Shown piece after piece: positions 47,931 through 57,990 of a stretch of 64,000 nt of DNA. The notes beneath the pieces are model-generated. The model ran no database searches. It worked only from the letters and a program-made list of their open reading frames with translations, and was not told the origin of the DNA. The position numbers and the translations under genes were made by a program. The DNA is taken from contig CAVQNF010000030.1 in the NCBI GenBank assembly GCA_963713805.1, positions 1 to 64,000 on the forward strand, read 5' to 3'. Every line of letters starts with the position of its first letter. Position 1 is the stretch's first letter. The stretch comes from GAS188 sp963713805. Lineage in GTDB: Bacteria; Pseudomonadota; Alphaproteobacteria; Rhizobiales; Beijerinckiaceae.

Positions 47931-48734
47931 CTATTGGGAGGGCAGCCCGCGGCGCCTCCACTCGCCGGGAGCGAGCGGATTTCCGACATCGAAGGCGAAG
48001 CCCACGACTTTCGTCGCGTCCGTGTCGACCTCGCAACGATAGCTCAGATCGTACCACTCCCAATTGGAACGGAAGGCCGCGCTGCGGTTTTCGATGACCG
48101 TGCCTTCTTTCAGCGGGTCGAAAGGCAGGATCTCCGGAAAATGGGAGGGTGAGGCATGGCGCAACTGCTCGCCCAGCTCCGTAGCACAGAGCCGCGCGGC
48201 CCGCACGCCGCGTGGGACATACCCCATCGCGATTGTCGCTGTCGGATTACCGGTTGCTCTTTGCGAGAATAATGTCTTCGCTTCCCGAAGCTTCGAGGCC
48301 CTTTGCGCTTTGGCGGCGTCCTCTGGCCTGGGCGCCGGTGTTTCCAGCACCCTGGGCGGCTGGGCTTCGTCTGTTGCCCTGACCGTCGTCACAGCCGGTG
48401 GCTGCGCAGGGTCCCGTTTATCCAGATCGCGCGGCGCCGTCGGCGCCGCTGAACCATCATTCGCGCTGTTGCCATCTGGCGACACCTGAGGGCCGGCGTC
48501 CTTCTCACCGAATTGGAAGACGGGCTTCAGGACAGGAAGGGCTTCACCTTTGCCGTTCCTCGATGGTTCAGGCGGCGGCACGAGCTCCACCGATATCGCC
48601 TGGTCCTCCTGCGGCTGCGGGAGCGATTCCGGCAGTCCAAAGATCAGAAGGGCGGCGATGAGCAGATGCAGGACAAGGGAGGCAGGCAAGCCCCGCCTCC
48701 ATATCCAGCGATGATCCCGTACATCATCCCTCAT
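47931..48734 (-). CDS. DUF930 domain protein with TonB-like N-terminus
   Basis: 267 residues from the ATG at 48734; upstream in-frame Mets are possible. An N-terminal membrane helix (LPASLVLHLLIAALLIFGL) is followed by a Pro-rich periplasmic linker (about residues 45-150). The DUF930 domain includes RLCATELGEQLRHASPSHFP, FRSNWEWYDLSYRCEVD and GFAFDVGNPLAPGEW, and a Cys pair may form a disulfide. DUF930 is largely alphaproteobacterial and of unknown role. The frame is intact. Confidence 0.82.
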   Translation of the reverse strand: MRDDVRDHRWIWRRGLPASLVLHLLIAALLIFGLPESLPQPQEDQAISVELVPPPEPSRNGKGEALPVLKPVFQFGEKDAGPQVSPDGNSANDGSAAPTAPRDLDKRDPAQPPAVTTVRATDEAQPPRVLETPAPRPEDAAKAQRASKLREAKTLFSQRATGNPTATIAMGYVPRGVRAARLCATELGEQLRHASPSHFPEILPFDPLKEGTVIENRSAAFRSNWEWYDLSYRCEVDTDATKVVGFAFDVGNPLAPGEWRRRGLPSQ

Positions 48735-49283
48735 CGTGATGGGTGTGGAATGAAACATTGTCGGCATCAAGCATCCATGTCGCCAGGGTGGAAAACTCAC
48801 CCCCCTCACGATAGCGGCCGCGCAACCCGGGGATGGCGCACCAACACCTGTGCAGGCAATTAACCACTACGCTGACTTTGATACCAGGCGGCGCCATGCC
48901 AACCACAGGTCATGATCCGGCGCGCCGGAAACCCTTGTCTCCAGCCAAATTTTGCGCGACACCGGGACCCTGACCAACATCGGCTTTCCGCTCATGGCCG
49001 TCAAAAGCACCTCGCCTGCATGGCGTCCGCTTTCGAGAACCGCCACATTGGGCGGGATCGGCCACAATGGGCGCAAACCGGTCGCCGCTCCTGGGCGCGC
49101 GCAAAGGCCTGCTAACCACCACCCAAAGCCGTTCACCTGACGAGACCCGAACTCACCGGCAATAGGCTTGGGCATGCCAGAGGAAATATTGTCGGCAACC
49201 CGTCAAAACCTCTTGCAGAGCTACGTCGAAGAGTCGGGCAGCGCCTAACGCGATCGCGGACTTTTGGCGCGCCATTCCCCTCT
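48735..49283. other. region without a recognised gene
   Basis: About 550 bases between DUF930 and the glutathione transferase. A minus-strand frame (48867-49175) is open but shows no motif. The stretch around 49020-49090 (gtccgctttcgagaaccgcc) resembles intergenic repeats common in Bradyrhizobium-type genomes, recalled only and not verified. Confidence 0.35.
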
Positions 49284-49934
49284 TTAAGACGCCCGTACTT
49301 GAGGTGAAATGCCAACCGGCATGAGCTCATACGGCGGCTTCCAACCCGGCAGTGCAGCAATACGTCGCCGCCAAGCATCGATAGCGGGAAACTGTGCCGC
49401 AATGTCGAAGCCGGTCTCGGCGGCAGGGTAATAGACGTAGCCCGCCATTGAGAAATCGACGATGGTCGGCGTCTCTCCCAACACGAAGGGATGATCCGTG
49501 AGGTGTTTATCGGCGATCGAGAATGTGCTTTCGACGCGGGACCTCAAGAAAGCCAGAACAGCGGGATCGACAGCATGAGGGGTTAGACAATTTTGAAATC
49601 GATGCATCGCGTAGTTGTTGGTAAATTTGTGATTATCGAAGAGAAGCCAGCGCAGAGCCTCGAAGCGCTCGTCATTAGTCGGGGCGAACTTACCCACGGT
49701 TTCTGCCAGCCACATCAATATCGCGCCCGATTGGGACATTCGCTTGTCCGCCACCTCCAGCACGGGCACCTCGCCCATCACGTTGGTGTCAGCTCGCCAA
49801 TTCGCGTCCCGTGTTTGGCCGCCAGCAAAATCAATCCCGACCGGCTCCCAATCGAGGTCGGCGCAATTCAGATAGAGCGCGACCTTGTAGGCGTTCCCGG
49901 AGGCGCCGTTGCAATGCAGCCTGTATCGAGCCAT
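49284..49934 (-). CDS. glutathione S-transferase family protein
   Basis: 216 residues. The thioredoxin-fold N-terminal domain (about 1-80) has the cis-Pro GEVPVLEV and glutathione-binding SQSGAILMWLAE. The all-helical C-terminal domain includes LGETPTIVDFSMAGYVYYP. Substrate unknown. It follows the deaminase gene on the same strand by 88 bases and may be the tail of that unit or separate. Confidence 0.9.
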   Translation of the reverse strand: MARYRLHCNGASGNAYKVALYLNCADLDWEPVGIDFAGGQTRDANWRADTNVMGEVPVLEVADKRMSQSGAILMWLAETVGKFAPTNDERFEALRWLLFDNHKFTNNYAMHRFQNCLTPHAVDPAVLAFLRSRVESTFSIADKHLTDHPFVLGETPTIVDFSMAGYVYYPAAETGFDIAAQFPAIDAWRRRIAALPGWKPPYELMPVGISPQVRAS

Positions 49935-50022
49935 CTCGATTCCCTACTCAACAATTACGCAAGGCGGCCTCAGTTGGCGCGTCCTTTCATATCACGCCAG
50001 ACCCGCAATGGCGCTCATCAGG

Positions 50023-50502
50023 CTAGAATGTCCCCTTTCCTGGTTTGACAACCCACGCTTCGTATACGGCGCGCGCGTCGCGGGCCAATTCCCTGTTTTG
50101 CTCCATCGGAATGATTTTCCGGCTATTGAGCGGACGCGCGAGTTCTTCGTAGAATGGCTCGTCGCCGAGACCGATGTCGCGCGAATCATCCATCGACAAG
50201 ACGTAGTAGGCCCGATCAAGCCGCGCCCACAGCATGCTCGACATGCACATGCAACACGGCGCGCCATTGGTATAGAGCTCACAGCCCGAGAGGTTGAAAG
50301 TCTTGAGCCGGGCGCTGGCCCGACGGACCGCCAGCAGTTCGGCGTGAGCGGTCGGATCGTTGCTGGAAAGAACTTCGTTGTGAGCTTCGCCGACAATTTC
50401 GCCTTGTCTGACGATGACCGCGCCAAACGGGCCACCATGGCCGCAGTCCATGCCCCGTTGCGCGAGTTCGAGGACCCGACGCATATGTTTGGTATCGTAC
50501 AT
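50023..50502 (-). CDS. nucleoside/guanine-type deaminase (CDA fold)
   Basis: 159 residues, zinc-dependent deaminase. The catalytic HAE is in DPTAHAELLAVRRA and the zinc Cys pair in GAPCCMCMSSMLWARLD. N-terminal GHGGPFGAVIVRQGE is typical of guanine- and cytosine-deaminase relatives. GGAG six bases upstream of the ATG at 50500-50502 sets the start. It lies 42 bases after livF at the end of the transport operon, so it may deaminate the imported compound or an intermediate. Confidence 0.85.
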   Translation of the reverse strand: MYDTKHMRRVLELAQRGMDCGHGGPFGAVIVRQGEIVGEAHNEVLSSNDPTAHAELLAVRRASARLKTFNLSGCELYTNGAPCCMCMSSMLWARLDRAYYVLSMDDSRDIGLGDEPFYEELARPLNSRKIIPMEQNRELARDARAVYEAWVVKPGKGTF

Positions 50503-50544
50503 CCTCGTCTCCATCGTCGAACGGGGCAATCCGAGCCAGCCTTT

Positions 50545-51252
50545 CTAACCACCGAGAAACGCCCGCTTGACTTCCTCGGTGTCGCGCAAGGTCGAAGCGG
50601 TGCCGGCCAGCACGATCTTGCCGACTTCGAGCACATAGGCGCGATCACAGCAGGCGAGCGCCTTGCCCACATTCTGTTCGGCCAGCAAGACCGACGTGCC
50701 ATCGCTGACGATACCCCTGATCCCGGCAAGCACCTCATCCGCCAGCTTGGGCGACAGTCCGAGCGACGGCTCGTCGAGCAGCAGCAGGCGCGGCTGGCCC
50801 ATCAGTGCACGGCCGATCGCGAGCATCTGCTGCTGGCCGCCGGATAGCTGCCACCCGAGGGCTTCCTGCCGCGTGGCCAATTGCGGGAACAGGCTGAAGG
50901 CGCGCTCGACCCGGCGCGCACGCTCAGCCTTGCCCGCGAAGACCGCGACCTCGAGATTTTCGCGTACCGTGAGACCCGGAAAGACGCGCCGGCCTTCCGG
51001 CGAATAGCCGAGACCCAGGCGGATTCGCTGTTCCGTGCGCAAATCTGTGACGTCGCGGCCAAGAAATTGCAGGCCTCCGCTCTTCGGGCGCAGGAAACCG
51101 ACGATGGATTTGAACAAGGTCGATTTGCCGGCGCCGTTGGCCCCGATCAGCGCCACCGCCTCGCCGCTGCCCACCGAAAGCGTGGCTTCCTTGAGCGCAA
51201 ACACAGGCCCGTACCAGACGCACAGTTTGTCGATTTCGAGCAACCCGCTCAT
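50545..51252 (-). CDS. livF: branched-chain-type ABC transporter ATPase
   Basis: LivF-type ATPase, 235 residues. Walker A GANGAGKSTLFKSIVGF, signature LSGGQQQMLAIGRALM, Walker B LLLLDEPSLGL. It overlaps the LivM-LivG fusion by ATGA. Completes a HAAT-family importer; such systems carry amino acids, amides, urea or nucleobase-like compounds. Confidence 0.93.
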   Translation of the reverse strand: MSGLLEIDKLCVWYGPVFALKEATLSVGSGEAVALIGANGAGKSTLFKSIVGFLRPKSGGLQFLGRDVTDLRTEQRIRLGLGYSPEGRRVFPGLTVRENLEVAVFAGKAERARRVERAFSLFPQLATRQEALGWQLSGGQQQMLAIGRALMGQPRLLLLDEPSLGLSPKLADEVLAGIRGIVSDGTSVLLAEQNVGKALACCDRAYVLEVGKIVLAGTASTLRDTEEVKRAFLGG

Positions 51253-53057
51253 GGCATGCCGACTGCGACCCGGAGAGGTTCGGACGCACCCAATCCCAGG
51301 TAAGCCTCGATCACCGCGGGATCTCGCCGCACGACGTCAGGTAATCCGTCTGCTATCACTTTGCCGCGATCGAGACAGATCAGGCGTTCGGCCAGCGCCG
51401 CGAGGAACACGAGGTTGTGCTCGACGACGACCACGGTGATTCCATCGGCGGCAATGGCCTTGATCCGCTCGGCGAGATCGAGTTGCTCTCGTTCATTGAG
51501 GCCGGCGGCTGGCTCATCAAGCAGGACCAACGCCGGCCCGGACGCGATGGCGCGGGCGACCTCAACGCGCCGACGCGTGCCGTACGGCAGCCGTCCGCAA
51601 GGCTCCATGACGACATCGGCCACGCCCAGCCGTTCGGCCGCGGCCATGGCGATCCGGCGCGCCCGTTCCAGCTGGCGGTCGTGGCCTATCGCCGAAATCG
51701 CCTTGAACAGTCCAGCGCCATCGATGCCGGCGCGCGCCACCGCGATGTTGTCCAGCGCGCTGAGCTCATCGACCAAATGAATATGCTGAAACGTGCGCGC
51801 GATGCCGCGTCGTGAAATGACGTGGGCCGGCGTCCTGGTGATGTCGTGACCGCGAAAGGTCACTCGGCCTTTTTCGCAGGCATAAAGGCCGGAAACGACG
51901 TTGAGCAGCGTCGTCTTACCGGAACCATTTGGGCCGATGAGGCCGACAATCTCACCTTCCCGCAAACTGAAGCTGACACCATCAAGGGCCCGCAAGCCGC
52001 CAAATCCGAGTGTCACGTCGTGGGTAGCGAGAATTTGGCCATCGTGGTCAGTGGGAGCCGCCTGCGGCGCGCGCTCCGATACTGAAGGCGGTTTCGGGCC
52101 AGCCCGACGCCCGAAAAGCGCCACGCACAACCGCTCGAGCGCTCCGACAAGACCATAAGGCGCGAGGATAAGGACCAACAGCGCCGCGAGCCCATAGGCG
52201 ATCATGTAGTAATTTTCCAAGACGCGAAACCATTCGCGCAAGTGGACGATCAAGATCGCTCCCAAGATCGCGCCGGCAATGCGGGTACGGCCGCCAATGA
52301 CAGTCATGGTGAGACAAGTCACCATCAGGGCGAGGTCGAGATTCTCGGGCGAGACGACATGGATGACATGCGCCATGAGCGCGCCGGCAGCGCCGCCATA
52401 GGCGGCGCTGAGAATAAAGGCGGCGAACCGAAGATGGGCGATGTTCAACCCGAGCGCGGACGCCGCGACCCTATCCTCGCGCATGAGATGGAAGGCCTGG
52501 CCATAGAGGCCTCGCGTCACTTGATAGGAGATCAGGCAGCCGACCAGGACCAGACCCCAGACGAAATACAAGACCGATCGCCGGTCCGACAAAATGAGGC
52601 CTGCCAAATCAATTGAGGGAATGCCGGGCAGACCATTGGTGCCGCCGGTGATGTCGCTCCACTGGATGGCGAGCAGGAGCACGACCAGTCCAATGCCCAG
52701 CGTCGCCAGCGAGAAATAGTGCTCTTCAAGCTTGAGCACAGGTACGGCGACGACGACGGCGAGCAGCACCGGACCCGCGATCGACAGCGGGAAGGTCACC
52801 AGAAAACCCGCGCCGAAATGCGTGGCGACGATGCCGGTGATGTATCCGCCGATTCCGTAGAAGGTCGCCTGCGCCAGCGACACCGCGCCGGCATGACCAA
52901 AAACGAACTGGAAGCCGAGCACGAGCAGCGCATAGATACCGCACAGCGTCAGGATACGCATGTCGTAGGGGGAAGCGAAAAACAGCGCGTAGGTTACCAA
53001 TGCGGCCGCTGCAAGAACGAGCGGGAGCCGAACGCCGGAGAGAAGCCAGGACAGCAA
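51249..53057 (-). CDS. fused branched-chain-type ABC permease-ATPase (LivM-LivG)
   Basis: 602-residue fusion. Residues about 1-315 are a LivM permease (FGHAGAVSLAQATFYGIGGY, VVSPENLDLALMVTCLTM). A Pro/Ala linker leads to a LivG ATPase at about 345-595 (GPNGSGKTTLLNVVSG, LPYGTRRRVEVARAI, LVLLDEPAAGLN). Normally these are two genes; the join is in frame with no sign of an error. It starts 15 bases after livH. Confidence 0.92.
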   Translation of the reverse strand: MLSWLLSGVRLPLVLAAAALVTYALFFASPYDMRILTLCGIYALLVLGFQFVFGHAGAVSLAQATFYGIGGYITGIVATHFGAGFLVTFPLSIAGPVLLAVVVAVPVLKLEEHYFSLATLGIGLVVLLLAIQWSDITGGTNGLPGIPSIDLAGLILSDRRSVLYFVWGLVLVGCLISYQVTRGLYGQAFHLMREDRVAASALGLNIAHLRFAAFILSAAYGGAAGALMAHVIHVVSPENLDLALMVTCLTMTVIGGRTRIAGAILGAILIVHLREWFRVLENYYMIAYGLAALLVLILAPYGLVGALERLCVALFGRRAGPKPPSVSERAPQAAPTDHDGQILATHDVTLGFGGLRALDGVSFSLREGEIVGLIGPNGSGKTTLLNVVSGLYACEKGRVTFRGHDITRTPAHVISRRGIARTFQHIHLVDELSALDNIAVARAGIDGAGLFKAISAIGHDRQLERARRIAMAAAERLGVADVVMEPCGRLPYGTRRRVEVARAIASGPALVLLDEPAAGLNEREQLDLAERIKAIAADGITVVVVEHNLVFLAALAERLICLDRGKVIADGLPDVVRRDPAVIEAYLGLGASEPLRVAVGMP

Positions 53058-53072
53058 AAACCGTCGTCCCCA

Positions 53073-53948
53073 TCAGGCGCGGCGCTGCACGCGCTCGCCA
53101 AAGATGCCTTGCGGGCGGACAAAGAAGATGAGCAGAAGGGTAACGTAGAGCAGACCCGTCGCCGCCGCATACGACACATAGGCCGACACCACGACCTGAA
53201 ACAGCGAAATGATCATGGCACCGATCACGGCGCCGGCGATGCTGCCCCATCCGCCGATGACGACGGCGATGTAGGCGTAGACGCTGAGCGGGATCCCACC
53301 GGTCGGATAGACAAAAAACTGATTGGCGAGCAGCGCGCCGGCGATGCCGGCAAGCGCCGTGCCAAGGCCAAATGTCGCCGCGAGGAGCGCGAATGCCGAG
53401 ATGCCGACGGCCTGGGCCATCTGGCGGTCTTCAGCCGTTGCGCGAAGCCGGCGTCCGAGCTGGGTACGCGTGAAGAGCAGATACTGTGAGGCGATCAGGA
53501 TTGCGGCGACCACCATCGTAGCCATCGCCTGGATGCTGATCTCGATCTCGCCGGCATGCCAGACGCCGCTTTTCACAAGCGGCAGCGCCGCATGCGCCTG
53601 CGGGCCGAACAGCACGACAAACGCATTTTGCAGAATGATGCCGCACAACAACGTGCTGATGAACACGGTCGATGGGGGCCGGTTGATCAGGGGAAAATAC
53701 GCGACGAGCGCCAGCGCGACGCCGAGCACGAACATCATGACGGCGACGAGCGGCAGGAAGACGATGGTGGGGATATTCGCCATCGAGCCCAGACCGACAG
53801 CAACGTAGCCGCCGGCCATCACCAGGTCGCCATGGGCAAAGTTAACCGCGCCGGTCGCATTCACGATGAAGACAAAACCGAGTGCGACCAGCGCGTAGGC
53901 TGCACCGAGTGCCAGGCCGTTGATTACCAGCTGCAGAAGCGTAATCAC
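53073..53948 (-). CDS. livH: branched-chain-type ABC transporter permease
   Basis: LivH-type permease, 291 residues, eight or so helices. NGLALGAAYALVALGFVFIV and ATGAVNFAHGDLVMAGGYVA are the typical start; YIAVVIGGWGSIAGAVIGA is the conserved C-terminal block. It follows the binding protein by 19 bases. The frame is intact. Confidence 0.92.
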   Translation of the reverse strand: MITLLQLVINGLALGAAYALVALGFVFIVNATGAVNFAHGDLVMAGGYVAVGLGSMANIPTIVFLPLVAVMMFVLGVALALVAYFPLINRPPSTVFISTLLCGIILQNAFVVLFGPQAHAALPLVKSGVWHAGEIEISIQAMATMVVAAILIASQYLLFTRTQLGRRLRATAEDRQMAQAVGISAFALLAATFGLGTALAGIAGALLANQFFVYPTGGIPLSVYAYIAVVIGGWGSIAGAVIGAMIISLFQVVVSAYVSYAAATGLLYVTLLLIFFVRPQGIFGERVQRRA

Positions 53949-53967
53949 GGCCGGGCTGCCGACGCTT

Positions 53968-55154
53968 TCATTTCAGGACCATCTCCGGGCCCGTATAATG
54001 CTCGACGACCTTGGGAATGCGGCTCGTACCATCCCAGCAAACGATGTCGGCATCGTGCGAAAGATCGCCCTTGCCGTTGGACTTGTAGGTCATGGCGACG
54101 CCTTCATAGGTCTCCTTCTGCAAGGCCGCGCGCAAGTCCTCGGGAGTCTTGGCGCCCTTGGCGATCAGCGTCAGCACCATCATCGCACCATCATATTGGC
54201 CGAGTGCAAGGCCGTCGGGCTCAAGACCGAACCGCGCTTTGTAAGCATCGGCCCATTCCTTGATTTTAGGCGTCGCACGGGTTTCCGGCGCCGACGGCGT
54301 TTCCGCGCAAACCCCCTTGAGCTCGGCCGGCTCGAACAACGCTGTCGCAGTGGGTTCGACAATCGACGAACTATTGATGATCGGCAGCGTGATGCCTGCC
54401 GCCTTTGCCTGCTTGACGATCAGCGCCATGGGTGCGGCGACCGAATGCACGACGATGGCGTCCGCGCCCGATGCCTTCACCTTGGAGAGAAGTGGCGACA
54501 TATCCTTGGTGTCCGGCGCGATCGAGGAATCCTCATAGACCGGCTTGACACCGAGCTTGGTGAAGTCCTCCTTGAGCAAGGCAAAGCCGCCCTGCCCGTA
54601 GGCCGTCGTGTCGCTGATCAGCGCGATCTTGGTCTTGTGCAATTTTTCGACCACGTAACGCGCGTGCGCAACCTTGATCTCGCGGTCATTGGGCAGGAAG
54701 CGGAAAATATAGGGGTTGTCGCTCTCGGTGATCCTGGCGAGGCCGGAAATGGTGAGCAGCGGAACCTTGTACTCGGCCGCCACCGGCATCATCGCCACCA
54801 TCTCCGTGCCGAACACCGACACCGCCGCGGCGATCGGTTTGCCGTTGCTCAGGGCTTTGTCGAGAGCGGTGGCGGCGCCGGTGGCCGAGGTGCCGGTATC
54901 GAAGACCGGGTAGTCGACCGTCTTGCCGCCCGGCGGGTGCTCCAGCGCCATCACCGCGCCATTACGCTGGCTGCCGCCTTCGACCGACATAAAGCCCGTG
55001 ATCGGCATGACGATCGGCAGATAAGCATCGGCGGACTTCGCCAAGTCCGGACGACATGGCCACCGCACAAAGGCCGAGCATTGCGGCGCATCCGTGCCGC
55101 CAACCGATCACCTCGCCGAGAAATTGAAGGATCGTAGAGCTTTGCGTCGTTCAT
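53968..55154 (-). CDS. branched-chain-type ABC solute-binding protein, frameshifts in signal peptide
   Basis: Periplasmic receptor of the LivK/AmiC/UrtA superfamily, about 395 residues. The mature part is intact from AKSADAYLPIVMPITGF and includes NGKPIAAAVSVFGTEMVAMM and KIALISDTTAYGQGGFALL. The signal peptide GCAAMLGLCAVAMSSGL lies in another frame, so two small shifts near 55100 and 55040 are needed to link it to the start at 55154 (MNDAKLYDP). A second ATG sits at 55162. The ligand is unknown. Confidence 0.86.
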
Positions 55155-55204
55155 GAGCACCATTCCTCTGGTTGGACGCAGCTGTCCGGCACTCAACTGC
55201 GAAT

Positions 55205-55226
55205 AAAAAAAAATTCCTCTTAGGAA
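55205..55226 (-). terminator. weak rho-independent terminator candidate
   Basis: On the minus strand a short perfect hairpin, TTCCT-AAG-AGGAA, is followed at once by nine T. It lies 65 bases after the amidohydrolase stop and before the binding-protein gene. The stem is only five pairs, so read-through is likely. Confidence 0.4.
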
Positions 55227-55290
55227 CGCTAACTTGGGGTTTTTTATCAGTCAAGAGCGAACGGTCGGGCAACCATTCAACCGCGGCGGC

Positions 55291-56799
55291 TCAGGACTCG
55301 CGGGGCGATCCCAGTCGGTGGACGTGATAAGGTTCACACGCCAGGTTGTGACAAAAATGGCCGACGATCGATTGCAGATCTTTTGCGAAAGAGCGCATCG
55401 GCGCATTGGCGGCGAACAACCGCTCGGCGGCATTGGCGGCGTCACGGCGAAGTTTCGTTTCATCGATCGTCGTCAGCCGGCCGCGATCAAGCACCATGCG
55501 CCCGCCGATCATCACACTGTCGACGGCCCCGCCATTTTCGGTAAACACGATCTGGGTGATCATGTCGTGGCACGGCACGTAGTTGATGTGGCCGAGATCG
55601 AGGAACACGATGTCGGCCTTGAAGCCTTGCGCGATCTCTCCGATTTTGCCGCCAAGGCCCATGGCGCGGGCACTACCGACGGTCGCCATGTGCAGGACTT
55701 CGTCGGCGCCCAGCCACTCCTCGAAGTCGGGAGTCTGGACACGCGAAATCAAAGCGGCGAGCCGCGTCGATTCGAACATATTGAGCTGGTCGGAACTGTT
55801 GGCGGCATCGGTCGCAATGCCGATATTGATGCCGCGGTCCAATGCCGGTCGCAGATGCGCCAGCCCCGACCCGAACCGCATGTTGCTCACGGGGGCATGT
55901 ACGATCGACGCGCCATTGTCCGCCAGGCGTCCGAGATCGTCATGGTCGAGCCAGATCGCATGCGCCGCGGAAAAATGAGGACCGAGCATTCCCAGCCCCT
56001 CGATATGGGCGGTCAGCGTGCGGCCGTATTTTCGCAAGCCGATGAGAGCTTGCGCTTTCGTCTCGGCGAGATGGGTCTGCAACGGCAAGTCGAAGGCGCG
56101 GGCGAGGTCGCGGCAGCGAACGAGAAATTCGTCGCTGCAATGCAAGGGGATGGTCGGCGCGATTGCCGGACGGATCATGTCGCGATCGAACGGCCAATCT
56201 TCATAGATCTCTTCCAGGGCATCGGCGCTCGCTTCATAGGGCGCGAGCTGGAATGCCATCACCTTCGCCCGCAGCGGCTCGGGAATGTTGTCGATCAGAT
56301 TCGGGTAGGCCTGATACAAGGTCTTGTCGGCGAGCATTGGCGCAATCACGGCACGGATGCCGGCGTCCTGATAGGCGCGGCCCAGGGCCGCCAACCCGCC
56401 GCGGCTCGGCATGGGAAACTCGAAGAACAAGTCATAACAGGTCGTGCAGCCCTTGCGGATCATCTCGACCGCCGCCACCAGACCATTGAGGTACTTGTCC
56501 TCGAGAGTGCGATTGCCGGTCATCCCGGGCATCGCATTGAGGAACAGTTCGAGCGGCCAGCGGTCGCCAACCAGGCCCTTGGCAAGCGTTCCGTGGCCGT
56601 GCACGTGACCGTTGACCAGGCCCGGCATCATGGCCCGATCCGCGGCGTCGACGACGCGCGCATCCGGCGGAGCCTCCGTGCCGGGGCGGCCGACCGACAA
56701 GATTTTATCGCCTTCGATCAAAATGTCGGCCGGAGCGGCCTCGCGCCGGCGCAGGTCGACGAGGCGGCCATTACGGATGATGGTGAAAGGGCCCGCCAT
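55291..56799 (-). CDS. amidohydrolase of the AtzB/TrzA/S-adenosylhomocysteine-deaminase type
   Basis: 502 residues, metal-dependent deaminase or dechlorinase fold. Metal site GLVNGHVHGHGTLAKG, His in LQTHLAETKAQ, AAHAIWLDHDDL, HAPVSNMRFGSG, and the catalytic Asp in GIATDAANSSDQLNMFES. The family hydrolyses C-N bonds of triazines, purines, guanine and hydroxyatrazine. It lies 18 bases after the amidase gene. The exact substrate is not predictable. Confidence 0.88.
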   Translation of the reverse strand: MAGPFTIIRNGRLVDLRRREAAPADILIEGDKILSVGRPGTEAPPDARVVDAADRAMMPGLVNGHVHGHGTLAKGLVGDRWPLELFLNAMPGMTGNRTLEDKYLNGLVAAVEMIRKGCTTCYDLFFEFPMPSRGGLAALGRAYQDAGIRAVIAPMLADKTLYQAYPNLIDNIPEPLRAKVMAFQLAPYEASADALEEIYEDWPFDRDMIRPAIAPTIPLHCSDEFLVRCRDLARAFDLPLQTHLAETKAQALIGLRKYGRTLTAHIEGLGMLGPHFSAAHAIWLDHDDLGRLADNGASIVHAPVSNMRFGSGLAHLRPALDRGINIGIATDAANSSDQLNMFESTRLAALISRVQTPDFEEWLGADEVLHMATVGSARAMGLGGKIGEIAQGFKADIVFLDLGHINYVPCHDMITQIVFTENGGAVDSVMIGGRMVLDRGRLTTIDETKLRRDAANAAERLFAANAPMRSFAKDLQSIVGHFCHNLACEPYHVHRLGSPRES

Positions 56800-56817
56800 A
56801 AGATCAAATCCCCCACA

Positions 56818-57990
56818 TCATGCAAAATGGCCCGCGGTCCATTCCAGCAGACCGCGATCGAAACCGCGCGGACCGATGAGCGAGAGTCCGATCGGGCAGC
56901 CGTCGAGGGTCCCTACCGGCAGATTGATCTGCGGCAGCCGTGCCAGACCGGCGATCGATAAAAGTGCAAAGGCGCGCGCGCGAAATGCTTCAAGCTCCTG
57001 CGCCGCCGTATTCAGCCTTGGCGCAATGCCGGGGGCCGTCGGCAGGCAGAGCAACGCATCGCCGCCAAGCAACCGAGCCATATGCTGCGCGACCATCTCG
57101 CGCCTGGGCTTTGCCTGTGCGACGTCGTTTGGATCGATGGTTCGCGTCCACTGGAACCGCTCACGGATACCTGGCCCGAAGGCAGGCTTGTGGCGATCGA
57201 TCCAATCCGAATGAAATTCCCGAATTTCGTCACCCTGGAGAACGCGAAACAGCGCAGACCATTCCGAGGGATCTCCGATGTAGACGTTGACCGCGCGCAC
57301 CGTCGGAAAGGCAGCCTTCACTTTGGCGACGCCGTGCTGCAGGGCGCTGGCAACTGCCGGATCGACCCCGGCAAACGCGTCGGCGGCGATCAGCAGCGAT
57401 TTCGGCGCCGATGGCGGCGACGGCGGCAGGAGGATGTCGCCGACCTGCCGCATCAACTTTGCCGTCCGCGCAAACCAGCCGACCGTATCGAAGCTCGCCG
57501 CGAGCGGAATGATCCCGTCCGCCGGAATCAAGCCATGGCTGGTTCGAATGCCGTAGATGCCGCAATAGCTGGAAGGCAGCCGCACCGAACCGCCGCAATC
57601 CGTCCCCAGCGCAAAATCCACCAGGCCGCCGGAGACCGCCGCCGCCGAACCGCTCGACGAGCCGCCGGGGATGCGACCCGGCGCTTTCGGATTTGTCGGC
57701 GTGCCATAGTGCATGTTTTCGCCGTTAAGACTGTAGGCGAGCTCGTCGGTATGGGTTTTTCCGACCATGCGCGCGCCGGCGTCGAGCAGGCGCTGCACGC
57801 TCGACGCCGTCTGCTCGGCCGCAGGATGCGTCTCGAGCCAGACCGGATTGCCGTTGCCGGTGCGATGCCCGGCGATTTCATAGACGTCCTTGACCGCCAT
57901 CGTGAGCCCGGCGAGCGGGCCCACGCCGCTGCCGTCGAACGCGACGTGGGTGTGACGGGTGAATGCGTGGAGCGGATCGTTCGGTATCAT
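56818..57990 (-). CDS. amidase signature family protein
   Basis: 390 residues. The Ser-Ser-Lys triad is visible: Lys in LTMAVKDVYEIAG, the middle Ser in PGGSSSGSAAAVSGG, and the nucleophile in GTDCGGSVRLPSSYCG. It is shorter than GatA (about 480) and similar to small amidases. It overlaps the upstream cytosine-deaminase-like gene by ATGA, so they act together. Possible substrates include an acyclic amide or allophanate-like ring-opening product. Confidence 0.9.
   Translation of the reverse strand: MIPNDPLHAFTRHTHVAFDGSGVGPLAGLTMAVKDVYEIAGHRTGNGNPVWLETHPAAEQTASSVQRLLDAGARMVGKTHTDELAYSLNGENMHYGTPTNPKAPGRIPGGSSSGSAAAVSGGLVDFALGTDCGGSVRLPSSYCGIYGIRTSHGLIPADGIIPLAASFDTVGWFARTAKLMRQVGDILLPPSPPSAPKSLLIAADAFAGVDPAVASALQHGVAKVKAAFPTVRAVNVYIGDPSEWSALFRVLQGDEIREFHSDWIDRHKPAFGPGIRERFQWTRTIDPNDVAQAKPRREMVAQHMARLLGGDALLCLPTAPGIAPRLNTAAQELEAFRARAFALLSIAGLARLPQINLPVGTLDGCPIGLSLIGPRGFDRGLLEWTAGHFA

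Noticed and set aside
55234..56961. 575-codon plus-strand open frame over the amidohydrolase
   Set aside because: Longer than the real gene but without any motif and Arg/His/Gly-rich as expected for an antisense shadow.
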